From Multifurca ochricompacta (lineage: Eukaryota > Basidiomycota > Agaricomycetes > Russulales > Russulaceae): DNA of 64,000 nucleotides. The notes under the pieces were generated by a model that made no database searches, was not told the origin of the DNA, and saw only the letters and a list, made by a program, of their open reading frames with translations. Location: NCBI GenBank assembly GCA_022496185.1, contig WTXG01000008.1, positions 186,001-250,000 on the forward strand, given 5' to 3'. Positions 1 to 10,233 of this stretch are shown here, piece by piece (within the stretch, counting starts at the first letter, position 1; each line of letters starts with the position of its first letter). The translations under genes and the position numbers were made by a program.

Positions 1-1
1 A

Positions 2-1466
2 TCCTCACCTCCCTTTTCCAACCACGTTGCCCCTTTAGCTACGGGTTATCACTCCACTACGCATAGTGATTTGAGTTCGAACGCCTATCACCCCCCTCAC
101 CTCACTCATCAGGATACGCTACCGTTACCTGTCTCGCTGGCACCGCTGGCACCGCAGTCCCACCCCCATGTCCATTCATCTTCGCCACAACTGCAACCAC
201 AGCCACAACCACAGCCACGTGCGCGCGCGATCTCGGGGCAAGGACCCCCAGGGTACGATGGGTATTCGTCGGGCGTGCAGGCAATCACGCAGCCTTCTCC
301 TCAGCCACACCGTGAACTCGCGTATGTTAACCACAATTCTCAACCGCAATCGCCACCCCAGCAACAACAACAGATACAACACAGCCCTCCGCACCAAACA
401 CAGCCTCCACCGAGCCAATCAGCCCCATATGTGTCGTCATACCCACCCAGTAATCAAATCCCTGTTCACCCATACGTCGCAAGCCCCGACTCTCTGTCAC
501 CTGGCCAATCATACGGGGCAACCGCGAGCCCCGCGTCGCCCGCTCATCCATACGCCTCGACTTCGAGTCCTACCCCGCCGACTCAGTCACATGTCTTGAA
601 CCCGAGTCCTGCGCCCGCCACCCATCATATCATCCAACCTCGAGCCCTGCTCCGTCCGGCCACCCATATGTGGCCACTTCGAGCCCTAACCCACTCGCCC
701 AGTCTTACACGGTGACACCTGTCCCTGCTCCTCAGGGACATACGTTGTCTGCAAGCCCTGTTCCGTCGATTCAGTCATATGTCTCACCCACGGGCTCCTC
801 CCTATCTCCTTTTGTCCCATCACACGCCTCCCCCCCACCTCCCGCGCCTGCGCAGGTGTATATCGCGCCGATAATCCTCTTTTCCCTCTGCAAACTTCTC
901 CACCTCCCATGCCATCATACGGGCTTTCGTATACACCTGCTCCAGCTCCGTCTTTCCCTACTCCATCGTTCCCGGTGCCCCAGCACACCGTAGACTACTT
1001 CAGGGCTGGTACTGCTACTCCCTTCTCGCTCCATGACGAACCGAGTTGCCCGATCCATATTTGGTCAAACGCTACCAGACTCCGTTACCACTCCCCCGGG
1101 CATTCCAACCCACCCAATTCCAGCCGACACGCGAAGCCGGAGCCGAAGCCCCCTTCCGCGCCCGCTCCAGGTACAAGGAGCACGATACAGAACGAGGGCG
1201 AACGCGCGGCGCGCAAGCTACAACATAGGGAGGATGAGAACGCGCGTGCGCGCCGCGAACAGGAGGAGCGTGACGCCGAATTGGCGCGCACGCTCGATCT
1301 GGAGCTCAATCTCGACCGCAGTAGGAATGACGCACAGGGGGGCCTGGTGCCCGCCGTCGTTTCCACCACCCCGCGCAGAAATGGTGGGAAGGGGTATGCC
1401 TGGTGCATGGTAGTCAAGGTCGAAGTTGGAAGATCAGATGAATGGGCCTTAACACTAGATGCATGA
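2..1466 (+). CDS. Partial Pro/Ser/Gln-rich protein, 3' end, reading frame broken
   Basis: The frame is already open at the first bases, so the gene begins left of the window. The first ~900 nt encode a low-complexity Pro/Ser/Gln/His-rich stretch with recurring S-P-x-P and HPY units. The same repeat style continues through frame changes near 615-630 and 865-870, each consistent with one missing base rather than an intron, and the frame changes again between about 1030 and 1150. The end is a charged helix (REQEERDAELARTLDLELN, about 1250-1310) of the sort seen at the tail of some basidiomycete adaptor proteins. The stop is at 1464-1466 in that frame or at 1411-1413 in a neighbouring frame that ends GMPGAW. 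No family was recognised. It could be a real gene with consensus errors or a decaying one. Confidence 0.55.
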
Positions 1467-3287
1467 AATGAAATGTTTCGGTGGGGGCCGGGGCAACAAA
1501 TCAGCAGTCCCCCTATGCTTGGGTCATTTTTTCGTTCTGCGTTGATTATTTGTTTACAGGTTCTCGGTGGTGCTCCTGCGCGTGGTGTGCAGCATGTAGA
1601 ACAAAGTGTATAGCGTAAGATCTACCGAATGCCGGTGTTTGATGATAGAGTTGCCGCTAATGAGTGGATACGCGTAATATATTTATTTATACATCCTTTC
1701 CTGTCTGTTCCTAGAAGAACTCCACAGTGACGACGGGGTCTTTCATTTTAATTAAGTCACCGTATGAAATCGACTGGCTACGAGCGTGAACCCGAGGACG
1801 AGGAGCACTGCGTGGTTCTCTATTACCTTACACTAGCACGCAGTCAACGATACTGCAATGTAAAGTCGAGCTCGCAACCAGCGGGGCGAGTAAAAGTAAT
1901 AGAAATTAATGGGGATACGTTGAGGTCATTCTCACTCTGCCCGCGGACGCAGTTGACACCCATCACGACCCGCGCCTCCGCTGTATGTGCTCCGGATTTG
2001 GTAGAGATCGATACGTGATTCGTGGCTATGTTCTAATATGTATGCCCCGGTCAGCATGTCAGCTCGGAAAACAGTACCAACGGATACACTGGAAACCCGC
2101 GCCACCAGTGTATCCCGTAATCCTTGATGCGGATCAGAATCAGAGTACGAGCCTCAAACTCACCCAGTGATGGATGGTTCTCTAAAGCAGGCTGATGACA
2201 AGCCTAGCATGATTTTCCGGAATGCATTGAAAGAGGACAAGATTCAGTTTCGTTCTAATGGCCTGATTTTCACAAACCACAGACTAGAAATCTATATTAA
2301 CATTATTCATTAATTCTTGTGTATTTTAATGGGTATCAGCGAGTAGAATACAAGCCTGTCCGGAAGGCTTGTAGCAACATGGGTCTAGAGGTGTCGTCGC
2401 CAGATGGGGGATCGCTAGGAAGCAGCCGGTGTGAGTCCTACGAGTCTTAAGTCCTTGACCCCAAACTGGGAAGTGGGAGGGGGCACGTGAGCGTAGACAA
2501 ACAGTTTTCACCAAGTTGTTGATGTCGATGATTGGGAATTTCCAAGTCCAAGTGCAGGGAACAAGAACCGGTCGTACAAGAAACCCAATCCTTATGAGTC
2601 CACGATGTGGATGGCCATTGTGCGGAATACAGAGGCTAGCCGAACATTTCCCTCCTTACGATGGAGGGGGCTTAAATACAAGCGGCGGAATAAAAATTTC
2701 TTAAGAGAATGCTTTGCACCAGCGATCTCCCTCGTACGCACAATGCCAGTATATCGCGGACGCTCAAGCGAGTTTTTTTTTGTATATCCGCATTTCCATC
2801 CGGTCCGGTGAGTGACCAGAAAAGAAGGAAAGGGGAGTTCCAACGGGCCAAGTGAGCGGCAAACAAGATACAGTCCAGAAGACCATATCACCTCCTCAAT
2901 TGCACCTCCAAAATAGGTAGCAATCCCATTACCAGGAATGTGAATTCAGAAAGAGTTGTTAGTGACCAAGATGCAGATGAAGGTGAGAGTAGAGTCATGC
3001 CATGTGTTTGACTCCAGTCACGTGATATATTGCCTCCACCCTCAGCGTAGTCGCCTCTGCAAGGTTTGTAGGCATAGCGCACAGCTGCATATCTATCTGC
3101 TCATACTGAAACAACTGGAAACATGAATGGTTCCAACAAAACCTGACACTTCAAGAGCTAGCTAGTGCAGCGCAAACCGGTAAATCACGTGACATTACAA
3201 ATAACCATCTCTATCATAGAGATGAGTAAAATTTGACGGGTTTGAGATAGGGGATTTAAAAAAGTTCAAACGCTCTGTACTCTGCAA
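1467..3287. other. Gene-poor intergenic region
   Basis: No convincing gene is seen. On the minus strand a ~62-codon open block (about 2030 down to 1850) and a short DPVVTVEFF-stop reading (about 1745-1712) have a coding look, but they cannot be joined into a recognised protein and may be chance or gene remnants. The stretch is AT-rich in places and holds the inverted repeat at 2082-2115. Confidence 0.5.
2082..2115. repeat. Perfect 11-bp inverted repeat
   Basis: GGATACACTGG at 2082-2092 is repeated as its exact reverse complement at 2105-2115, leaving a 12-nt loop. It lies in gene-poor DNA. It could be a hairpin or a palindromic binding site, or chance. Confidence 0.5.
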
Positions 3288-5740
3288 CTAGCATATCCTT
3301 CCCGTGCGATGTACGGGCTCTTCTCTAATACTTGAAAGGACACCGCAGCGCGTAATCATTTCTACAAATGGTTTAGTTCTCCCTTGCTTCTCGGCTCTTC
3401 CCTCTGGTCTGAATTGAATCAAGTTTGGAAAGGGTTCGTCAACGGACTAGAAGTAATCATTATGTCAGAAAAATGGGATATGGGAGTGCTTCAGGAGGTA
3501 CTGACCTCGCGATATACACCTTCCAGTTTCATTCTCATCAAGCATTTCCCAGGTAAGTTCGTCACTCCGTCATCCATCCAGGTCGACCAGAGCCATGAAC
3601 TGCGAGGAATCTCGCACGTCAAGTGCGCGCGTACCAAGGACCACGCGCTACCATCACCGTGAAGTCGGAGGACTCGTGCGAGACGATGTAGGTGGTTGTG
3701 GATCAGGGTGTGATATAGTTTTTTTGCTGCCTCTTCGCGTGTAGAGGTTACCACGCAGTGTTCGGGGAGAAATGAGAATTGGCAACCGGTGGAGGTGTGT
3801 AAGGTCAGAGGATGAACCCGCAGCCCACCCAGATCGCGCAAGACGAAGCCAGTAGGTGTAAGGGATGTACGCGAGAGGCGCAACAGCGTGTTTTGTGGAT
3901 GTGCCTCGAAGGCGACACCGTTATGAAGTAGGGGTGGAACGACTGCCGCCACAAGAAGGCGTGAGTATCTTGACCAGTAATCTCAGTCAGAGAAATCACT
4001 GAAGCGTTGGAGACTTACTGGTCGAAAAAGGCCAGCCGCTTTGTTCGTGAGTCCAGACCCATGACGTGCTGCACTATGGGGGTCCCCGGTGGCAACCCCG
4101 AATGCCCCGTTTCTAGGAGGGCAGCGCACATTATTACTGCCTCAGTGTCGTCTGGGAGGTATTGCTTCCTGATCACGACCGTGAAGTGCTTTGCAACATC
4201 CGGGTCCAGGCTAACGCCTGTGGCATCTCTTGAACAGATTGCACTGGCAATCTCTTGTTCGATTGTCAAATCTGAGGATCGATGGCTAGGTTCGGTACGA
4301 TCTCCTTGGAAAAGCGTGGTCCGAAATTCGCCGTAAAGTGGGAAATAGTGCGGAGAGCGGAAGACACGCGGATACCAACTGAAAGCTTCAGCGCAATGTC
4401 CGGAACCTCTGGAAAGACAACAGTTCTGCATATATTCTATGCCATGAGCTAAACATAACTTGTGATGATAAACGCACCGAATGCTTGTCTGGCCGAGGGC
4501 AGGGATACTGAGCTCCTCATCTAAAATTTCCACGTCTGGAAACTTGGAGCGCAGATTTGCAACTTGGAGATCGTATACGGGAACAATGATGCATCCATCT
4601 CGTTCCGGGAGCAACCTGCCCGAAACGCGGGAGGCTATTCCTGTGACGGCACGAATCTCTCGTTCAAAAGGCCCTAAGATATCGAGCCTGGAACTGGACA
4701 CGACAGCGAAATGGATCCGCGGGTTATTCCAGTCCCTGCTTTGTGGGTCATGTTGTGGTAGAGGCGAAACGGCGTGACGAGCACGGTGCATCTAATCAAT
4801 GTAAGACCAGCAGGTGGAGACAGAAGAGAAGCGAGTCGCACAGGATGCGTTGGATGACCTTCAACGACGGAGTGCTCCCACTCAATAGTCGACGAGAAGA
4901 CTGTGGGACAAACGGAGGGTTTTCGTATACGGCCCCTGTGAAGGCACGAACTTAGTCAATGCAGTTTAAAATCGCGCCAACAAAACAGCGCACTTTGCCA
5001 AATGTAAGAACTTGAGAGTTCCTCTGCCAGACTGGCGATAATATCACTTCCCACCATGACATCTGCCGCAAATTTTCTCCACCAGTGTAGAGGATCTCGG
5101 CTCTGCGTGAGAAGAGCAGCTTCTCCTAGTTGCCATGACGGGGACACTAGACTGGAGAGAATGGACCTTTGAAGAGAGGACTAGCGTAGATGAGTAGAAG
5201 ACTTGAACAGGAGCCAGACGACCTCAACCCTACATTTTCGCCCAATCCAGATTCTCGGGATGAAATATCGAAGAACGCGGGCACCATGTCAAGGGGGTCT
5301 AGCAGAGATATCAACCTCCCATGTCCGGTGAAAGCTCCGGTGAGGACAGGCTCCTGGTGCAGCGGAATGATTGCGAATACGCCTGCAGGACGCAAGGGCC
5401 GAGTAATGGTGGGGTGCTCCCCCAGAACGTATGTAGACAGTATGACGCAGACACCGCATGCCTCGTCAGAAGATATGGGGACATAGTATGCGCGAAGCAA
5501 TGACTCTGTTACAATACTTGCAAGGAGTCGTGAAGTGACGGCAAAGGCGGCCCTTTCTGAAGGGTGTAGGCGTGATGCCAGGTTCCAGGTAGTAACGGTG
5601 TGGGCAGTACAAGTGGATGGAAGCCAATGGCTGCTCGACTTGAACCTCTCTAATTTGCACAATCCAGAGGCACCTGAGGACCTGGCAGGGGTGCGATGAA
5701 GACTTGTCAAATTCAGTCCCAATGAAGCTGCACAACCCAT
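3288..5740 (-). CDS. NRPS-independent siderophore synthetase (IucA/IucC family)
   Basis: This family condenses a carboxylate such as citrate with an amine or alcohol using ATP to build siderophores. The N-terminal exon (from 5740) has SERAAFAVTSRLLASIVTES, typical of the family start. Then come DPLHWWRKFA, the nucleotide-binding EGHPTHPM motif and NPRIHFAVV. The C-terminal ferric-reductase-like domain shows EAHPQNTLLRL, GFVLRDLGG and KLYHTLIHNHLHRLARVL. Probable introns are about 5118-5158, 4901-4993, 4792-4841 and 3969-4017, plus a last one near 3450-3505. The ATG at 4791 is an internal Met: it completes EGHPTHPM only after splicing, so it is not the start. The final exon and its stop at 3288-3290 are less certain. 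No transporter or tailoring enzyme lies beside it. The frame appears intact. Confidence 0.88.
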
Positions 5741-6678
5741 AGATCAATTACAGTTTGAAACTAAAGAAATGGGCTGAAAAAAGCGGATTGCGATTTGGGG
5801 AAGTATATGAGAAGAAACAAGTTGATGCATTTGGGTATTTTATGATATGGAGGTGGCCGAGGTGAAGTTTGTTGGTTGCGGACTTGGGATGTTGCAAGTC
5901 GTCATCGATGGGCGTTTCCCGATTGGACGTTCAATGACAATGAAACCATATCTGATAAGATTCAGGGGCAAATTGGAAACGAAGGAGAAGCGAGGGGTTT
6001 GAGTAATAATCTGATTAGATTCGTTAATTCGCTGTCAACCTCGGTTGCATAGGCTGGAAGCATCCTTCACACGAATAGAATTTACTCATAAAACCCGAGA
6101 TCAGGATCAGGATCACTCTATCATTAGTGACCAGGACCAGAATGATGTACAATCGCTCCGATGTATCGTGTGAAATTATCAAAAACCGGGGGCTTCTTAG
6201 AACGAAATTACAGCGACAAAGAATGTGATGTGATTGTCGCCTTTCCTACTACTCCTCGATTCAGAGGATCTCTCTGCTTGGCTTGGTTGGATGGTCGCTC
6301 GAGGCAGCGGTAAAGGAATGAATGTAATGGTCAACCCGAGGACCACCTCGGTCATGTGCCAAACTATCCTTATCTGATAATGAAAACACTTACACACTTA
6401 CGACACGATACGACACAATATAATAAATAAATGGGTCCAAGTCGGGTCACTTGACGGTCAAGAAGATCAAGCCCGCGCGCGGCTGGTTTCTAACACGCCC
6501 TCGATTCTTGTTCTTCAGGTGAAAGGTAAGTAAATGGGTAAAATTAATTAGTAAAGTGTCTTACTGGGGAAAGGTGTATGATTTTGTCCCTAATAGCACT
6601 CAAAACCGTCACCCTGTTCTAACTTCGTCTACCCGCTGAAATTTCACATCATATATATATCCTTGCGGCTATCTTTCA
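5741..6678. other. Divergent intergenic region
   Basis: This is the shared upstream region of the minus-strand siderophore synthetase and plus-strand NPR3, about 0.94 kb. No gene is seen. A TA-run (about 6652-6660) lies just before the NPR3 ATG. The synthetase side may carry iron-response (GATA, WGATAR) sites: several GATA/TATC words are visible (for example around 5950 and 6180), but none is clustered enough to call. Confidence 0.4.
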
Positions 6679-9236
6679 ATGGCAGAAACGCTTCTAGCCA
6701 TTGTCTTAGTCACATCTTCTGCCAATGGAAGCAGTCTAATATGCCGTTGGCCGCCATCACCTCAAGCGTCACTACGCTTGGCCCGCCCCCGACCAAGCGC
6801 CAGCTATGACCCGGACCAATATGATAACCCCTGGCGTTCAGCCAATTTCCAAGAGGGAGCGCCCAATGATGGACGGACGCTTGCACACCGCACGCATGAC
6901 GAATGGGAGTACATCTGGCAACGCCCACATGCCGCGCGCGATCGTTCCCTTTCCTTCTCGCGCTCAACATCGCGCTCAACGCCCTCGGGACGCGCGTCTC
7001 CCGCTAAAGATGGAGGGGCGATTTACGACCTTGACGATCCACCGGCCGGTGCACCCCTGCACGACGAGTATGGCGCGTTGTTTGGGTATGCTGCAGAGTT
7101 CCTCGCGGGGCTGCTCCTTCCGAAGAGGGCCCTGTGTCACCAGAAGTTCGCCCTCGCGGTTGACGATCTGTTCTTCGTCGGTCACCCCGTGTGTGCAGAT
7201 GCGGATGGCACGTGGCGGTTCAAGCAGGAGAAGGACGTGCGCGGACGCGGCGCGCGAAAGCGCCGCATGTCCGCCGAGGACACTTCTTCGTCTACGGAGT
7301 TCGACTCTGCTCAGGAAGATAACTCACTATTGCCGACTTCGTCCTGGTTGCAGACGTTCCATGTCGCGTTCGTGCACGAGGTACCCGATTTGTCGTCCTC
7401 GGCCTCGGGAAACATTGGCCGATACTTCGATGTCGTTTATCAACAAGTCGCATTCACGCTCACAGCTGTACTCTTCCAAGAGCAGGTCCTGTCAAACTTT
7501 GTCGAGAAGGAATGTGACGTCTTGAGTGCGCTCAAAGACGATTTTGCGTCGAAATGTGCGTGTTGCGCAGTAGTTCTGCACACGTGTGGGCTGATATGTT
7601 CCCCCCTTAGCCAGAACATACGAGGAGTACATGAACGAGGCACTATTGGTCTCCTCCATTGCACCAGCTATGAAAACCCTATACGAGTCTATAAAGTCAC
7701 GCTCCCTCGCTCATCTTACGATTCACAACCTTCCCCTGGAGCTGCAGCTCCCGCCACACCTGGACGCGCTCCTTCACAGCACGGACGACGAGGAGTTTGC
7801 CGAGCATGACGAGGTAGAGTCGAGAGATGGGGTTAATACATGGGGCCGCGACTTCGGCATTGCATGGCGTCTTCCAGCCCTTGAACCATGGAAGAGCTTG
7901 CTGTTGTTGAGTGGCCCCGATGGCCCCAGCCGAGAGTGGATGGACGTGTATGCGGCGATTCGTGGGACGAACGTGCGAGAGGAAGATAAGCTACTTGCAG
8001 AGCAATTAATCAAGTTCCTTGAGACCGTCGACGTCTCTCTGTCGTATGTCTGCCCAGTGCTGCCGCCTGTATAAGGACTGTAGACTGAACCGCCTCGGGA
8101 TGTAGACTCATGGACGTGGCAAGTCTATTGGATTGGGACCTCGAGTCACAGGTGTACCCTATAGTGCGATGGTTGGTACATCATCGGCGGGCCAAGATCG
8201 TTGATATGGTTCACCGAGGCCTCAAAACAGTCTTTGCGTTGCCTTACGAGATGGAAGCTCCGTACGTCCTGAACTCTTCAGCCTTTAACGCGTCTCCTCA
8301 TGACTTGCCTAGCCTCAAAGACCTCGCAAAGGAGTTTCGGCAAGCTTTCCCCGACCCCTCTATCCCCTCATTGCCGCAGCTACTCGCCACTGTTTCCGGA
8401 GCTTCGTCGAATCACTTTTACGCAACAGTGGTGAAGGCGAAGGATCGAGTTCCAATGTTCCACGACGTCGTTCTGTGGATGCTGCAGCGAGATATGCTTA
8501 TCACCCTGCACCTGCGCGTACGGATCGTCGTTCCTGCTGCGTTGAAGGCCAGGGTGCGCCGCCGGTGGGAAGAGTTGCGGGAAAATGGGTGGCATACGGA
8601 AGAGGATGCGTTCAGGACTCACGGGCATAAAGCACGCACGGATAGCGGGGGGAGCGGGAGGGATTTTGGGCTGTTTGATGCACCCGTATGGTACACGCGC
8701 CGCGGTCCAGGCTCGCAGAATAGCAGTACTAGCATCGGCGAGGTTATTGAGCCGCCGATCCTCGAGGAGGGTATCGAGCTCGACGAGGAGATCGAGGAAG
8801 AAGCTGAGGCCGTAGCTGAGGCGGAGGCTGCAAGTCACAGGGAGCATAATGAGGCGGACGACGAGGGCGATGACGCTGAGACATCAATCCTGGCGGATCC
8901 CGGACGCGCAACTTCCGTACAGCGCCGATGGTTGCAGGCCATGTCAGAAGGAAAGGATGAGCTTGTTGCGCGAAGATTTGACCAGTTAAGTCCCTCCCTG
9001 CAATTGTACAGGTGATTCAGGGCTGACATGTTCTTGCGTCGGCGTCGTAGGATTAACCAGTACTTTGATGGCACGTGCACAGATGACGAGATACTGTTCA
9101 GAGCCGAAATCTCTAGGAGACAATTGCGAGAGGTGCTACATGTTTACGAGGATTATGTGGGTATTGACGATTCAAACATTCACTCGCAATGGCTGACTGG
9201 AGCCTGCAGCTGCAGACGTTCTTGCATCCATCGTGA
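6679..9236 (+). CDS. NPR3: Nitrogen permease regulator 3, SEACIT/GATOR1 subunit
   Basis: Npr3 works with Npr2 and Iml1 at the vacuole to restrain TORC1 when amino acids are short. The start MAETLLAIVLVTSSANGSSL is the conserved family N-terminus. Next are LLPKRALCHQKFALAVDDL and FFVGHPVCADADGTWRF, then ASLLDWDLESQVYPIVRWLV with HHRRAKIVD, and the C-terminal QYFDGTCTDDEI and LQTFLHP. Coding exons read as 6679-7555, 7611-8043, 8106-8984, 9051-9156 and 9210-9236, all in phase across GT..AG introns of 53-66 nt. An acidic insert (about 8760-8890) separates the central and last parts. It ends 85 bp from the convergent FRA10AC1-like gene. No frame damage was found. Confidence 0.93.
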
Positions 9237-9321
9237 TGATATATATTCTACAGTTATGAAATTTCTATGTTATGTTAGCATAACTGTAAGGGCAGGTAGA
9301 CAGTGAGAAAACGAACAGGAT

Positions 9322-10065
9322 CTATGTATACGGTGACCTGGATCGTCGGCGTTGGGAACTGCGTTTGTTTGTTCTACTTGGCGAACGAGATCGTGAACTA
9401 CGCCGGCGAGCAGATACGCCAGCTGCGCCCTTGCTCTTGTCGACCTCGCTGTCCTTTGCCTGTGAGCGACGCAAACGTTTCTTATCATCTATTTCGCCTG
9501 CAATGCCCTCGTGGTCACTACGCTCGATTGGCCCATCCACTGAGGTGGCTGCTTGGTTCTCCCTCTCTTTGTTGCGTTTCCACATGAGCTTTTTGGAGCA
9601 TCGCGAACACAGCACGACCTTCACAAGGGCGCTTTTGCGTTCTTCATTTTCCTCGTAGGCAAAAGGGAGTTCCAGGGTGTTCAGTTGCACAGTCTCATCC
9701 TGGTTATCGTGATGCTTGCAGCGGGTATTCCCACAAGTGTTCTCTCCTGCTCCCGATAATACCTCTGCTTCGGTCCTCCAACGAAGAGCAAACTAAGACA
9801 GGAACTATGTCAATATTAGAACCGGGTGACTCGTGAGGGAGGGAACATAAAATGAAATAGCATACGTTCCCGGATTTGTAATGCTTTAGATCACAAACAG
9901 CAAACTCGCGAAAGAGGCTGTCATAATATTTCTGAGCGAGTTGGTCGTTCCAAGAGGCATTGCGCGCCTCCGTAGGGTCTTCGTCTTCACGCAAAACTTG
10001 TGTGAAGCTCTGAGAATGTCAAACTCTGTAGTTGACGATACTTTTGCTTTTGAGTAGAGCGACAT
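9322..10065 (-). CDS. FRA10AC1-family protein, spliceosome-associated
   Basis: FRA10AC1 proteins are nuclear and associate with the catalytic spliceosome. Diagnostic stretches are LAQKYYDSLFREFAVCDLKH, then, after an intron (about 9797-9870), FALRWRTEAEVLSGAGEHTC with GNTRCKHH (a Cys/His cluster), and ELPFAYEENEERKSALVKVV with LCSRCSKKL. The C-terminus is an Arg/Ser-rich tail, as in splicing factors. The start at 10065 gives MSLYSKAKVSSTTEFDILRA. Between HKF and LREDED the frame needs one extra base at the T-run (AAAA on + at 9993-9996), so an apparent one-base deletion breaks the N-terminus. Confidence 0.85.
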
Positions 10066-10233
10066 GAATGATGATGATGATGATGATGAGTCTCGACCAC
10101 CGATTAATGGCGTCAGAGGTTGCGCCTTGCGCCTTGTGGCCTGAGTCAGTCACTTTGTCACTTGTACTTGTACACCAACTGCTCTTACGTTCCTCATCCG
10201 GATCTTAACAAATCCACCACTCGTCACCCAACC
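10066..10233. promoter_or_regulatory. Compact divergent promoter with ATG/CAT microsatellite
   Basis: Only 168 bp separate the start codons of the minus-strand FRA10AC1-like gene and plus-strand AVT3-like gene, so both promoters and 5' UTRs must share it. A (TGA)n triplet run occupies about 10068-10089, immediately upstream of the minus-strand ATG. No clear TATA box is seen. Confidence 0.5.

Noticed and set aside
5720..5740. MGCAAS start of the siderophore synthetase read as an N-myristoylation signal
   Set aside because: The start codon itself is not certain and nothing else suggests membrane anchoring.
6806..7525. Long plus-strand open frame overlapping NPR3
   Set aside because: It is Arg/Ser-rich by composition, out of frame with the clearly conserved NPR3 sequence, and has no motif.
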